From Bathymodiolus brooksi (Eukaryota; Mollusca; Bivalvia; Mytilida; Modiolidae): 64,000 bases of DNA. Shown in pieces: positions 1 through 14,999 of this stretch. How positions within the stretch are numbered: the first letter of the stretch is position 1; each line of letters opens with the position of its first letter. The notes below the pieces were generated by a model. That model was not told the origin of the DNA. It saw only the letters and a program-made list of their open reading frames with translations, and made no database searches. Made by a program: the position numbers and the translations under genes. The stretch spans positions 94,393,353 through 94,457,352 of the forward strand of contig OY804580.1 of assembly GCA_963680875.1 (NCBI GenBank), in the 5' to 3' direction.

Positions 1-5
1 AGAAA

Positions 6-13
6 GTTTAAAC
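6..13. other. 8-bp palindrome GTTTAAAC, present in most monomers
   Basis: GTTTAAAC is a perfect palindrome and the PmeI recognition sequence. It is present in the consensus and so recurs about every 70 bp through most of the window, where an 8-bp site would be rare by chance. It is lost in the AAGCTTAAAC variants (which gain a HindIII site), in AAAAATTA, in GTTTACAC, in GTTTAAAT and in the TTTTAAAC subfamily around 61-63 kb. The coordinates given are those in the first monomer. Whether any protein binds it is unknown. Confidence 0.95.
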
Positions 14-15
14 AG

Positions 16-27
16 TGATGGTCATCA
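16..27. other. Dyad TGATG-GT-CATCA in the monomer
   Basis: Five-base arms TGATG and CATCA are reverse complements separated by GT, lying two bases after GTTTAAAC. Most of the frequent sequence variants fall in or next to this dyad: GACAAC for GTCATC, GAAGG, GATTG, GTCATGG. Copies with GACAAC have a broken right arm. The two adjacent dyads hold most of the G residues of the monomer. A protein-binding role is possible, but nothing in the sequence proves it. The first monomer's coordinates are given. Confidence 0.85.
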
Positions 28-3007
28 ATTACACTAACATCAACAAAACAAACAATCACCTCTCACCTAAAGAAAGTTTAAACAGTGACGGTCATCAATT
101 ACACTAACATCAACAAAACAAACAATCACCTCTCACCTAAAGAAAAATTAAACAGTGATGGTCATAAATTACACTGACATAAACAAAACAAACAATCACC
201 TCTCACCTAAAGAAAGTTTACACAGTGAAGGTCATCAATTACACTAACATCAACAAAACCAACAATCACCTCTCACCTAAAGAAAGTTTAAACAGTGATG
301 GTCATCAATTACACTAACATCAACAAAACAAACAATCACCTCTCACCTAAAGAAAGTTTAAACAGTGATGGACAACAATTACACTGACATCAACAAAACA
401 AACAATCACCTCTCACCTAAAGAAAGTTTAAACAGTGATGGACAACAATTACACTGACATCAACAAAACAAACAATCACCTCTCACCTAAAGAAAGTTTA
501 AACAGTGAAGGTCATCAATTACACTGACATCAACAAAACAAACAATCACCTCTCACCTAAAGAAAGTTTAAACAGTGAAGGTCATCAATTACACTGACAT
601 CAACAAAACAAACAATCACCTCTCACCTAAAGAAAGTTTAAACAGTGATGGTCATCAATTACACTAACATCAACAAAACAAACAATCACCTCTCACCTAA
701 AGAAAGTTTAAACAGTGATGGTCATCAATTACACTAACATCAACAAAACAAACAATCACCTCTCACCTAAAGAAAGTTTAAACAGTGATGGTCATCAATT
801 ACACTAACATCAACAAAACACACAATCACCTCTCACCTAAAGAAAGTTTAAACAGTGATTGTCATCAATTACACTAACATCAACAAAACAAACAATAACC
901 TCTCGCCTAAAGAAAGTTTAAACAGTGATTGTCATCAATTACACTAACATCAACAAAACAAACAATCACCTCACACCTAAAGAAAGTTTAAACAGTGATG
1001 GTCATCAATTACACTAACATAAACAACACAAACAATCACCTCTCACCTAAAGAAAGTTTAAACAGTGATGGTCATCAATTACACTAACATAAACAACACA
1101 AACAATCACCTCTCACCTAAAGAAAGTTTAAACAGTGATGGTCATCAATTACACTAACATCAACAAAACAAACAATCACCTCTCACCTAAAGAAAGTTTA
1201 AACAGTGATGGTCATCAATTACACTAACATCAACAAAACAAACAATCACCTCTCACCTAAAGAAAGCTTAAACAGTGATGGTCATCAATTACACTAACAT
1301 AAACAAACAAACAATCACCTTTCACCTAAAGAAAGTTTAAACAGTGATGGTCATCAATTACACTAACATCAACAAAACAAACAATCACCTCTCACCTAAA
1401 GAAAGTTTAAACAGTTATGGACAACAATTACACTAACATAAACAAAACAAACAATCACCTCTCACCTAAAGAAAGCTTAAACAGTGATGGTCATCAATTA
1501 CACTAACATAAACAACACAAACAATCACCTCTCACCTAAAGAAAGTTTAAACAGTGATGGTCATCAATTACACTAACATCAACAAAACAAACAATCACCT
1601 CTCACCTAAAGAAAGTTTAAACAGTGATGGTCATCAATTACACTAACATCAACAAAACAAACAATCACCTCTCACCTAAAGAAAGCTTAAACAGTGATTG
1701 TCATCAATTACAGTAACATCAACAAAACAAACAATCACCTTTCACCTAAAGAAAGTTTAAGCAGTGATGGTCATCAATTACACTGACATAAACAAACAAA
1801 CAATCACCTTTCACCTAAAGAAAGTTTAAACAATGATGGTCATCAATTACACTAACATCAACAAAACAAACAATCACCTCTCACCTAAAGAAAGTTTAAA
1901 CAGTGATGGTCATCAATTACACTAACATCAACAAAACAAACAATCACCTTTCACCTAAAGAAAGTTTAAACAGTGATTGTCATCAATTACACTGACATAA
2001 ACAAACAAACAATCACCTCTCACCTAAAGAAAGTTTAAACAGTGATGGTCATCAATTACACTAACATCAACAAAACAAACAATCACCTCTCACCTAAAGA
2101 AAGTTTAAACAATGATGGTCATCAATTACACTAACATCAACAAAACAAACAATCACCTCTCACCTAAAGAAAGTTTAAACAGTGATGGTCATCAATTACA
2201 CTAACATCAACAAAACAAACAATCACCTTTCACCTAAAGAAAGTTTAAACAGTGATTGTCATCAATTACACTGACATAAACAAACAAACAATCACCTCTC
2301 ACCTAAAGAAAGTTTAAACAGTGATGGTCATCAATTACACTAACATCAACAAAACAAACAATCACCTCTCACCTAAAGAAAGTTTAAACAGTGATGGTCA
2401 TCAATTACACTAACATCAACAAAACAAACAATCACCTCACACCTAAAGAAAGTTTAAACAGTGATGGTCATCAATTACACTAACATCAACAAAACAAACA
2501 ATCACCTCTCACCTAAAGAAAGTTTAAACGGTGATGGTCATCAATTACACTAACATCAACAAACAAACAATCACCTCACACCTAAAGAAAGTTTAAACAG
2601 TGATGGTCATCAATTACACTAACATCAACAACAAAAAAACAATCACCTCTCACCTAAAGAAAGTTTAAACAGTGATGGTCATCAATTACACTAACATCAA
2701 CAACACAAACAATCACCTCTCACCTAAAGAAAGTTTAAACAGTGATGGTCATCAATTACACTAACATCAACAAAACAAACAATCACCTCTCACCTAAAGA
2801 AAGTTTAAACAGTGATGGTCATCAATTACACTAACATCAACAAAAGAAACAATCACCTCTCACCTAAAGAAAGTTTAAACAGTGATGGTCATCTATTACA
2901 CTGACATAAACAAAACAAACAATCACCTCTCACCTAAAGAAAGTTTAAACAGTGATGGTCATCAATTACACTAACATCAACAACACAAGCAATCACCTCT
3001 CTCCTAA

Positions 3008-3059
3008 AGGTCATTAATTACACTAACATCAACAAAACAAGCAATCACATTTCACCTAA
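3008..3059 (+). repeat. 52-bp deleted monomer, copy 1
   Basis: This monomer reads CCTAAAG directly into GTCATTAATT. Compared with a full monomer it lacks 18 bases, covering the GTTTAAAC palindrome and the left arm of the second dyad. It is preceded by CTCTCTCC, itself a change from CTCTCACC, and followed by an AAATTTTA monomer. These linked features make it a unique landmark of HOR-1. Confidence 0.95.
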
Positions 3060-6000
3060 AGAAATTTTAAACAGTGATGGTCATCAATTACACTGACATC
3101 AACAAAACAAACAATCACCTATCGCCTAAAGAAAGCTTAAACAGTGATGGACAACAATTACACTGACATCAACAAAACAAACAATCACCTCTCACCTAAA
3201 GAAAGATTAAACAGTCATGGTCATCAATTACACTGACATCAACAAAACAAACAATCACCTATCGCCTAAAGAAAGTTTAAACAGTGATGGTCATCAATTA
3301 CACTAACATCAACACAACAAACAATCACCTCTCACCTAAAGAAAGCTTAAACAGTGATGGACAACAATTACACTGACATCAACAAAACAAACAATCACCT
3401 CTCACCTAAAGAAAGTTTAAACAGTGATGGACAACAATTACACTGACATCAACAAAACAAACAATCACCTCTCACCTAAGGAAAGTTTAAACAGTGAAGG
3501 TCATCAATTACACTGACATCAACAAAACAAACAATCACCTCTCACCTAAAGAAAAATTAAATAGTGATGGTCATCAATTACACTGACATAAACAAAACAA
3601 ACAATCACCTCTCACCTAAAGAAAGTTTACACAGTGAAGGTCATCAATTACACTAACATCAACAAAACAAACAATCACCTCTCACCTAAAGAAAGTTTAA
3701 ACAGTGATGGTCATCAATTACACTGATATCAACAAAACAAACAATCACCTCTCACCTAAAGAAAGTTTAAACAGTAATGGTCATCAATTACACTGATATC
3801 AACAAAACAAACAATCCCCTCTCACCTAAAGAAAGTTTAAATAGTGATGGTCATCTATTACACTAACATCAACAAAACAAACAATCACATTTCACCTAAA
3901 TAAAGTTTAAACAGTCATGGTCATCAATTACACTGACATCAACAAAACAAACAATCACCTCTCACCTAAAGAAAGTTTAAACTGTGATGGTCATCTATTA
4001 CACTAACATCAACAAAACAAACAATCCCCTCTCACCTAAAGAAAGTTTAAATAGTGATGGTCATCTATTACACTAACATCAACAAAACAAACAATCACAT
4101 TTCACCTAAATAAAGTTTAAACAGTCATGGTCATCAATTACACTGACATTATCAAAACAAAACAATCACCTCTCACCTAAAGAAAGTTTAAACAGTGATG
4201 GTCATCAATTACACTAACATCAACAAAACAAACAATCACCTCTCACCTAAAGAAAGTTTAAACAGTGATGGACAACAATTACACTAACATCAACACAACA
4301 AACAATCACCTCTCACCTAAAGAAAGTTTAAACAGTGATGGACAACAATTACACTGACATCAACAAAACAAACAATCACCTCTCACCTAAAGAAAGTTTA
4401 AACAGTGATGGACAACAATTACACTGACATCAACAAAACAAACAATCACCTCTCACCTAAGGAAAGTTTAAACAGTGAAGGTCATCAATTACACTGACAT
4501 CAACAAAACAAACAATCACCTCTCACCTAAAGAAAGTTCAAACAGTGATGGACAACAATTACACTAACATCAACACAACAAGCAATCACCTCTCACCTAA
4601 AGAAAGTTTAAACAGTGATGGTCATCAATTACACTAACATCAACAAAACAAACAATCACCTCTCACCTAAAGAAAGTTTAAACAGTGATGGTCATCAATT
4701 ACACTAACATCAACAAAACAAACAATCACCTCTCACCTAAAGAAAGTTTAAACAGTGATGGTCATCAATTACACTAACATCAACAAAACAAACAATCACC
4801 TCTCACCTAAAGAAAGTTTAAACAGTGATGGTCATCAATTACACTAACATCAACAAAACAAACAATCACCTCTCACCTAAAGAAAAATTAAACAGTGATG
4901 GTCATAAATTACACTGACATAAACAAAACAAACAATCACCTCTCACCTAAAGAAAGTTTACACAGTGAAGGTCATCAATTACACTAACATCAACAAAACC
5001 AACAATCACCTCTCACCTAAAGAAAGTTTAAACAGTGATGGTCATCAATTACACTAACATCAACAAAACAAACAATCACCTCTCACCTAAAGAAAGTTTA
5101 AACAGTGATGGACAACAATTACACTAACATCAACACAACAAACAATCACCTCTCACCTAAAGAAAGTTTAAACAGTGATGGACAACAATTACACTAACAT
5201 CAACAAAACAAACAATCACCTCTCACCTAAAGAAAGTTTAAACAGTGATGGTCATCAATTACACTAACATCAACAAAACAAACAATCACCTCTCACCTAA
5301 AGAAAGTTTAAACAGTGATGGTCATCAATTACACTAACATCAACAAAACACACAATCACCTCTCACCTAAAGAAAGTTTAAAAAGTGATTGTCATCAATT
5401 ACAATAACATCAACAAAACAAACAATAACCTCTCGCCTAAAGAAAGTTTAAACAGTGATTGTCATCAATTACACTAACATCAACAAAACAAACAATCACC
5501 TCACACCTAAAGAAAGTTTAAACAGTGATGGTCATCAATTACACTAACATAAACAACACAAACAATCACCTCTCACCTAAAGAAAGTTTAAACAGTGATG
5601 GTCATCAATTACACTAACATAAACAACACAAACAATCACCTCTCACCTAAAGAAAGTTTAAACAGTGATGGTCATCAATTACACTAACATCAACAAAACA
5701 AACAATCACCTCTCACCTAAAGAAAGTTTAAACAGTGATGGTCATCAATTACACTAACATCAACAAAACAAACAATCACCTCTCACCTAAAGAAAGCTTA
5801 AACAGTGATGGTCATCAATTACACTAACATAAACAAACAAACAATCACCTTTCACCTAAAGAAAGTTTAAACAGTGATGGTCATCAATTACACTAACATC
5901 AACAAAACAAACAATCACCTCTCACCTAAAGAAAGTTTAAACAGTGATGGACAACAATTACACTAACATAAACAAAACAAACAATCACCTCTCACCTAAA

Positions 6001-7326
6001 GAAAGCTTAAACAGTGATGGTCATCAATTACACTAACATAAACAACACAAACAATCACCTCTCACCTAAAGAAAGTTTAAACAGTGATGGTCATCAATTA
6101 CACTAACATCAACAAAACAAACAATCACCTCTCACCTAAAGAAAGTTTAAACAGTGATGGTCATGAATTACACTAACATCAGCAAAACAAACAATCACCT
6201 CTCACCTAAAGAAAGCTTAAACAGTGATTGTCATCAATTACAGTAACATAAACAAAACAAACAATCACCTTTCACCTAAAGAAAGTTTAAGCAGTGATGG
6301 TCATCAATTACACTGACATAAACAAACAAACAATCACCTTTCACCTAAAGAAAGTTTAAACAATGATGGTCATCAATTACACTAACATCAACAAAACAAA
6401 CAATCACCTCTCACCTAAAGAAAGTTTAAACAGTGATGGTCATCAATTACACTAACATCAACAAAACAAACAATCACCTTTCACCTAAAGAAAGTTTAAA
6501 CAGTGATTGTCATCAATTACACTGACATAAACAAACAAACAATCACCTCTCACCTAAAGAAAGTTTAAACAGTGATGGTCATCAATTACACTAACATCAA
6601 CAAAACAAACAATCACCTCTCACCTAAAGAAAGTTTAAACAATGATGGTCATCAATTACACTAACATCAACAAAACAAACAATCACCTCTCACCTAAAGA
6701 AAGTTTAAACAGTGATGGTCATCAATTACACTAACATCAACAAAACAAACAATCACCTTTCACCTAAAGAAAGTTTAAACAGTGATTGTCATCAATTACA
6801 CTGACATAAACAAACAAACAATCACCTCTCACCTAAAGAAAGTTTAAACAGTGATGGTCATCAATTACACTAACATCAACAAAACAAACAATCACCTCTC
6901 ACCTAAAGAAAGTTTAAACAGTGATGGTCATCAATTACACTAACATCAACAAAACAAACAATCACCACAAACCTAAAGAAAGTTTAAACAGTGATGGTCA
7001 TCAATTATACTAACATCAACAAAACAAACAATCACCTCTCACCTAAAGAAAGTTTAAACGGTGATGGTCATCAATTACACTAACATCAACAAACAAGCAA
7101 TCACCTCACACCTAAAGAAAGTTTAAACAGTGATGGTCATCAATTACACTAACATCAACAAAAAAAAACAATCACCTCTCACCTAAAGAAAGTTTAAACA
7201 GTGATGGTCATCAATTACACTAACATCAACAACACAAACAATCACCTCTCACCTAAAGAAAGTTTAAACAGTGATGGTCATCAATTACACTAACATCAAC
7301 AACACAAGCAATCACCTCTCTCCTAA
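3008..7326 (+). repeat. HOR-1 unit, 62 monomers (contracted)
   Basis: The interval between the first two 52-bp monomers is 4,319 bp. This equals the 4,739-bp unit minus exactly six 70-bp monomers. One of the losses is visible near 7261-7326: the three monomers (consensus, AAAAGAAAC, TCTATT) that stand before the 52-bp monomer in most other units are missing. It contains the 71-bp 'attatc' monomer (marker 4148) and the 'agtaac' monomer (marker 6242). It shares the rare GTCATAAATT change with base 141, at about 4881. Confidence 0.88.
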
Positions 7327-7378
7327 AGGTCATTAATTACACTAACATCAACAAAACAAGCAATCACATTTCACCTAA
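7327..7378 (+). repeat. 52-bp deleted monomer, copy 2
   Basis: It has the same deletion and flanks as copy 1, but the three monomers that usually stand before it are missing. It lies 4,319 bp from copy 1. Confidence 0.95.
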
Positions 7379-10300
7379 AGAAATTTTAAACAGTGATGGT
7401 CATCAATTACACTGACATCAACAAAACAAACAATCACCTATCGCCTAAAGAAAGCTTAAACAGTGATGGACAACAATTACACTGACATCAACAAAACAAA
7501 CAATCACCTCTCACCTAAAGAAAGATTAAACAGTCATGGTCATCAATTACACTGACATCAACAAAACAAACAATCACCTATCGCCTGAAGAAAGTTTAAA
7601 CAGTGATGGTCATCAATTACACTAACATCAACACAACAAACAATCACCTCTCACCTAAAGAAAGCTTAAACAGTGATGGACAACAATTACACTGACATCA
7701 ACAAAACAAACAATCACCTCTCACCTAAAGAAAGTTTAAACAGTGATGGACAACAATTACACTGACATCAACAAAACAAACAATCACCTCTCACCTAAGG
7801 AAAGTTTAAACAGTGAAGGTCATCAATTACACTGACATCAACAAAACAAACAATCACCTCTCACCTAAAGAAAAATTAAACAGTGATGGTCATCAATTAC
7901 ACTGACATAAACAAAACAAACAATCACCTCTCACCTAATGAAAGTTTACACAGTGAAGGTCATCAATTACACTAACATCAACAAAACAAACAATCACCTC
8001 TCACCTAAAGAAAGTTTAAACAGTGATGGTCATCAATTACACTGATATCAACAAAACAAACAATCACCTCTCACCTAAAGAAAGTTTAAACAGTAATGGT
8101 CATCAATTACACTGATATCAACAAAACAAACAATCCCCTCTCACCTAAAGAAAGTTTAAATAGTGATGGTCATCTATTACACTAACATCAACAAAACAAA
8201 CAATCACATTTCACCTAAATAAAGTTTAAACAGTCATGGTCATCAATTACACTGACATCAACAAAACAAACAATCACCTCTCACCTAATGAAAGTTTAAA
8301 CTGTGATGGTCATCTATTACACTAACATCAACAAAACAAACAATCCCCTCTCACCTAAAGAAAGTTTAAATAGTGATGGTCATCTATTACACTAACATCA
8401 ACAAAACAAACAATCACATTTCACCTAAATAAAGTTTAAACAGTCATGGTCATCAATTACACTGACATTATCAAAACAAAACAATCACCTCTCACCTAAA
8501 GAAAGTTTAAACAGTGATGGTCATCAATTACACTAACATCAACAAAACAAACAATCACCTCTCACCTAAAGAAAGTTTAAACAGTGATGGACAACAATTA
8601 CACTAACATCAACACAACAAACAATCACCTCTCACCTAAAGAAAGTTTAAACAGTGATGGACAACAATTACACTGACATCAACAAAACAAACAATCACCT
8701 CTCACCTAAAGAAAGTTTAAACAGTGATGGACAACAATTACACTGACATCAACAAAACAAACAATCACCTCTCACCTAAGGAAAGTTTAAACAGTGAAGG
8801 TCATCAATTACACTGACATCAACAAAACAAACAATCACCTCTCACCTAAAGAAAGTTTAAACAGTGATGGACAACAATTACACTAACATCAACACAACAA
8901 GCAATCACCTCTCACCTAAAGAAAGTTTAAACAGTGATGGTCATCAATTACACTAACATCAACAAAACAAACAATCACCTCTCACCTAAAGAAAGTTTAA
9001 ACAGTGATGGTCATCAATTACACTAACATCAACAAAACAAACAATCACCTCTCACCTAAAGAAAGTTTAAACAGTGATGGTCATCAATTACACTAACATC
9101 AACAAAACAAACAATCACCTCTCACCTAAAGAAAGTTTAAACAGTGATGGTCATCAATTACACTAACATCAACAAAACAAACAATCACCTCTCACCTAAA
9201 GAAAAATTAAACAGTGATGGTCATCAATTACACTGACATAAACAAAACAAACAATCACCTCTCACCTAAAGAAAGTTTACACAGTGAAGGTCATCAATTA
9301 CACTAACATCAACAAAACCAACAATCACCTCTCACCTAAAGAAAGTTTAAACAGTGATGGTCATCAATTACACTAACATCAACAAAACAAACAATCACCT
9401 CTCACCTAAAGAAAGTTTAAACAGTGATGGACAACAATTACACTAACATCAACACAACAAACAATCACCTCTCACCTAAAGAAAGTTTAAACAGTGATGG
9501 ACAACAATTACACTGACATCAACAAAACAAACAATCACCTCTCACCTAAGGAAAGTTTAAACAGTGAAGGTCATCAATTACACTGACATCAACAAAACAA
9601 ACAATCACCTCTCACCTAAAGAAAGTTTAAACAGTGAAGGTCATCAATTACACTGACATCAACAAAACAAACAATCACCTCTCACCTAAAGAAAGTTTAA
9701 ACAGTGATGGTCATCAATTACACTAACATCAACAAAACAAACAATCACCTCTCACCTAAAGAAAGTTTAAACAGTGATGGTCATCAATTACACTAACATC
9801 AACAAAACACACAATCACCTCTCACCTAAAGAAAGTTTAAACAGTGATTGTCATCAATTACACTAACATCAACAAAACAAACAATAACCTCTCGCCTAAA
9901 GAAAGTTTAAACAGTGATTGTCATCAATTACACTAACATCAACAAAACAAACAATCACCTCACACCTAAAGAAAGTTTAAACAGTGATGGTCATCAATTA
10001 CACTAACATAAACAACACAAACAATCACCTCTCACCTAAAGAAAGTTTAAACAGTGATGGTCATCAATTACACTAACATAAACAACACAAACAATCACCT
10101 CTCACCTAAAGAAAGTTTAAACAGTGATGGTCATCAATTACACTAACATCAACAAAACAAACAATCACCTCTCACCTAAAGAAAGTTTAAACAGTGATGG
10201 TCATCAATTACACTAACATCAACAAAACAAACAATCACCTCTCACCTAAAGAAAGCTTAAACAGTGATGGTCATCAATTACACTAACATAAACAAACAAA

Positions 10301-12974
10301 CAATCACCTTTCACCTAAAGAAAGTTTAAACAGTGATGGTCATCAATTACACTAACATCAACAAAACAAACAATCACCTCTCACCTAAAGAAAGTTTAAA
10401 CAGTGATGGACAACAATTACACTAACATAAACAAAACAAACAATCACCTCTCACCTAAAGAAAGCTTAAACAGTGATGGTCATCAATTACACTAACATAA
10501 ACAACACAAACAATCATCTCTCACCTAAAGAAAGTTTAAACAGTGATGGTCATCAATTACACTAACATCAACAAAACAAACAATCACCTCTCACCTAAAG
10601 AAAGTTTAAACAGTGATGGTCATCAATTACACTAACATCAACAAAACAAACAATCACCTCTCACCTAAAGAAAGCTTAAACAGTGATTGTCATCAATTAC
10701 AGTAACATAAACAAAACAAACAATCACCTTTCACCTAAAGAAAGTTTAAGCAGTGATGGTCATCAATTACACTGACATAAACAAACAAACAATCACCTTT
10801 CACCTAAAGAAAGTTTAAACAATGATGGTCATCAATTACACTAACATCAACAAAACAAACAATCACCTCTCACCTAAAGAAAGTTTAAACAGTGATGGTC
10901 ATCAATTACACTAACATCAACAAAACAAACAATCACCTTTCACCTAAAGAAAGTTTAAACAGTGATTGTCATCAATTACACTGACATAAACAAACAAACA
11001 ATCACCTCTCACCTAAAGAAAGTTTAAACAGTGATGGTCATCAATTACACTAACATCAACAAAACAAACAATCACCTCTCACCTAAAGAAAGTTTAAACA
11101 ATGATGGTCATCAATTACACTAACATCAACAAAACAAACAATCACCTCTCACCTAAAGAAAGCTTAAACAGTGATGGTCATCAATTACACTAACATCAAC
11201 AAAACAAACAATCACCTTTCACCTAAAGAAAGTTTAAACAGTGATTGTCATCAATTACACTGACATAAACAAACAAACAATCACCTCTCACCTAAAGAAA
11301 GTTTAAACAGTGATGGTCATCAATTACACTAACATCAACAAAACAAACAATCACCTCTCACCTAAAGAAAGTTTAAACAGTGATGGACAACAATTACACT
11401 AACATCAACACAACAAACAATCACCTCTCACCTAAAGAAAGTTTAAACAGTGATGGACAACAATTACACTGACATCAACAAAACAAACAATCACCTCTCA
11501 CCTAAAGAAAGTTTAAACAGTGATGGACAACAATTACACTGACATCAACAAAACAAACAATCACCTCTCACCTAAGGAAAGTTTAAACAGTGAAGGTCAT
11601 CAATTACACTGACATCAACAAAACAAACAATCACCTCTCACCTAAAGAAAGTTTAAACAGTGAAGGTCATCAATTACACTGACATCAACAAAACAAACAA
11701 TCACCTCTCACCTAAAGAAAGTTTAAACAATGATGGTCATCAATTACACTAACATCAACAAAACAAACAATCACCTCTCACCTAAAGAAAGTTTAAACAG
11801 TGATGGTCATCAATTACACTAACATCAACAAAACAAACAATCACCTTTCACCTAAAGAAAGTTTAAACAGTGATTGTCATCAATTACACTGACATAAACA
11901 AACAAACAATCACCTCTCACCTAAAGAAAGTTTAAACAGTGATGGTCATCAATTACACTAACATCAACAAAACAAACAATCACCTCTCACCTAAAGAAAG
12001 TTTAAACAGTGATGGACAACAATTACACTAACATCAACACAACAAACAATCACCTCTCACCTAAAGAAAGTTTAAACAGTGATGGACAACAATTACACTG
12101 ACATCAACAAAACAAACAATCACCTCTCACCTAAAGAAAGTTTAAACAGTGATGGACAACAATTACACTGACATCAACAAAACAAACAATCACCTCTCAC
12201 CTAAGGAAAGTTTAAACAGTGAAGGTCATCAATTACACTGACATCAACAAAACAAACAATCACCTCTCACCTAAAGAAAGTTTAAACAGTGAAGGTCATC
12301 AATTACACTGACATCAACAAAACAAACAATCACCTCTCACCTAAAGAAAGTTTAAACAGTGATGGTCATCAATTACACTAACATCAACAAAACAAACAAT
12401 CACCTCTCACCTAAAGAAAGTTTAAACAGTGATGGTCATCAATTACACTAACATCAACAAACCAAACAATCACCTCTCACCTAAAGAAAGTTTAAACAGT
12501 GATGGTCATCAATTACACTAACATCAACAAAACACACAATCACCTCTCACCTAAAGAAAGTTTAAACAGTGATTGTCATCAATTACACTAACATCAACAA
12601 AACAAACAATAACCTCTCGCCTAAAGAAAGTTTAAACAGTGATTGTCATCAATTACACTAACATCAACAAAACAAACAATCACCTCACACCTAAAGAAAG
12701 TTTAAACAGTGATGGTCATCAATTACACTAACATAAACAACACAAACAATCACCTCTCACCTAAAGAAAGTTTAAACAGTGATGGTCATCAATTACACTA
12801 ACATAAACAACACAAACAATCACCTCTCACCTAAAGAAAGTTTAAACAGTGATGGTCATCAATTACACTAACATCAACAAAACAAACAATCACCTCTCAC
12901 CTAAAGAAAGTTTAAACAGTGATGGTCATCAATTACACTAACATCAACAAAACAAACAATCACCTCTCACCTAA

Positions 12975-13672
12975 AGAAAGCTTAAACAGTGATGGTCATC
13001 AATTACACTAACATAAACAAACAAACAATCACCTTTCACCTAAAGAAAGTTTAAACAGTGATGGTCATCAATTACACTAACATCAACAAAACAAACAATC
13101 ACCTCTCACCTAAAGAAAGTTTAAACAGTGATGGACAACAATTACACTAACATAAACAAAACAAACAATCACCTCTCACCTAAAGAAAGCTTAAACAGTG
13201 ATGGTCATCAATTACACTAACATAAACAACACAAACAATCACCTCTCACCTAAAGAAAGTTTAAACAGTGATGGTCATCAATTACACTAACATCAACAAA
13301 ACAAACAATCACCTCTCACCTAAAGAAAGCTTAAACAGTGATGGTCATCAATTACACTAACATAAACAAACAAACAATCACCTTTCACCTAAAGAAAGTT
13401 TAAACAGTGATGGTCATCAATTACACTAACATCAACAAAACAAACAATCACCTCTCACCTAAAGAAAGTTTAAACAGTGATGGACAACAATTACACTAAC
13501 ATAAACAAAACAAACAATCACCTCTCACCTAAAGAAAGCTTAAACAGTGATGGTCATCAATTACACTAACATAAACAACACAAACAATCACCTCTCACCT
13601 AAAGAAAGTTTAAACAGTGATGGTCATCAATTACACTAACATCAACAAAACAAACAATCACCTCTCACCTAA
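12975..13672 (+). repeat. Local 349-bp five-monomer tandem duplication
   Basis: The order AAGCTT/69-bp, consensus, GACAAC with ATAAAC, AAGCTT with AACAACAC, consensus occurs twice, at 12975-13323 and 13324-13672. The period is 349 bp, which is five monomers including one of 69 bp. Neighbouring HOR-1 units have this group once. This is a compact example of unequal exchange in whole-monomer steps. Confidence 0.88.
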
Positions 13673-14578
13673 AGAAAGTTTAAACAGTGATGGTCATCAA
13701 TTACACTAACATCAACAAAACAAACAATCACCTCTCACCTAAAGAAAGCTTAAACAGTGATTGTCATCAATTACAGTAACATAAACAAAACAAACAATCA
13801 CCTTTCACCTAAAGAAAGTTTAAGCAGTGATGGTCATCAATTACACTGACATAAACAAACAAACAATCACCTTTCACCTAAAGAAAGTTTAAACAATGAT
13901 GGTCATCAATTACACTAACATCAACAAAACAAACAATCACCTTTCACCTAAAGAAAGTTTAAACAGTGATTGTCATCAATTACACTGACATAAACAAACA
14001 AACAATCACCTCTCACCTAAAGAAAGTTTAAACAGTGATGGTCATCAATTACACTAACATCAACAAAACAAACAATCACCTCTCACCTAAAGAAAGTTTA
14101 AACAATGATGGTCATCAATTACACTAACATCAACAAAACAAACAATCACCTCTCACCTAAAGAAAGTTTAAACAGTGATGGTCATCAATTACACTAACAT
14201 CAACAAAACAAACAATCACCTTTCACCTAAAGAAAGTTTAAACAGTGATTGTCATCAATTACACTGACATAAACAAACAAACAATCACCTCTCACCTAAA
14301 GAAAGTTTAAACAGTGATGGTCATCAATTACACTAACATCAACAAAACAAACAATCACCTCTCACCTAAAGAAAGTTTAAACAGTGATGGTCATCAATTA
14401 CACTAACATCAACAAAACAAACAATCACCTCACACCTAAAGAAAGTTTAAACAGTGATGGTCATCAATTACACTAACATCAACAAAACAAACAATCACCT
14501 CTCACCTAAAGAAAGTTTAAACGGTGATGGTCATCAATTACACTAACATCAACAAACAAACAATCACCTCACACCTAA

Positions 14579-14649
14579 AGAAAGTTTAAATAGTGATGGT
14601 CATCAATTACACTAACATCAACAAAAAAAAACAATCACCTCTCACCTAA
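14579..14649 (+). repeat. 71-bp A-run monomer (representative)
   Basis: The AAAACAAAC tract is replaced by a run of nine A followed by C, adding one base. Equivalents lie near 7149, 19350, 27032, 33592, 41901, 44611, 45714 and 48424, always shortly before a 52-bp monomer. The copies at 44611 and 48424 end ACCAATC. The oldest-looking form near 2627 is AACAAAAAAAC, 72 bp. Confidence 0.9.
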
Positions 14650-14999
14650 AGAAAGTTTAAACAGTGATGGTCATCAATTACACTAACATCAACAACACAA
14701 ACAATCACCTCTCACCTAAAGAAAGTTTAAACAGTGATGGTCATCAATTACACTAACATCAACAAAACAAACAATCACCTCTCACCTAAAGAAAGTTTAA
14801 ACAGTGATGGTCATCAATTACACTAACATCAACAAAAGAAACAATCACCTCTCACCTAAAGAAAGTTTAAACAGTGATGGTCATCTATTACACTGACATA
14901 AACAAAACAAACAATCACCTCTCACCTAAAGAAAGTTTAAACAGTGATGGTCATCAATTACACTAACATCAACAACACAAGCAATCACCTCTCTCCTAA

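Larger units (their letters stand above)
1..70 (+). repeat. Reference monomer (consensus copy)
   Basis: This first copy matches the window consensus, and I number monomer positions from its first A. Positions 6-13 are the palindrome GTTTAAAC. Positions 16-27 are the dyad TGATG-GT-CATCA. From position 22 to position 1 of the next monomer there is a 50-nt stretch without any G, ending in the short direct repeat TCACC-TC-TCACC. Stops occur at 9-11 (TAA), 16-18 (TGA), 35-37 (TAA, or TGA in the G36 variant) and 68-70 (TAA), closing all three forward frames. Recurrent variants are A36G, the T22A+T25A pair, T19A, G20T, A27T, T7C (making AAGCTT), A14G, G15A, A11C, G17C and G6T. The choice of monomer start is arbitrary. 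Confidence 0.97.
1..3007 (+). repeat. Left partial HOR-1 unit
   Basis: This is the right-hand part of a HOR-1 unit, cut by the window edge. It has the AAAAATTA monomer with the private change GTCATAAATT (141), the 'agtaac' monomer (marker 1712), and several 69-bp monomers from 1261 onward. Near the end come the A14G 'acggtg' monomer (about 2520), an A-run monomer that is 72 bp here, and then the 52-bp monomer at 3008. The offset to the next unit is 4,740 bp at base 141 but 4,530 bp at the 'agtaac' marker and 4,319 bp at the 52-bp monomer. The next unit has therefore lost whole monomers in at least two steps. Confidence 0.85.
7327..14999 (+). repeat. HOR-1 unit, 110 monomers (expanded)
   Basis: This interval is 7,673 bp, or 110 monomers (110x70, minus 18 for the short monomer, minus 11 for 69-bp copies, plus 2 for 71-bp copies). 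It is a 68-mer plus 42 extra monomers. The central block running from the GACAAC cluster to the 69-bp GATTG monomers is present twice: 'agtaac' markers lie at 10701 and 13775, and GACAAC clusters begin near 11391 and 12010. The smaller five-monomer duplication at 12975-13672 lies inside it. Confidence 0.88.
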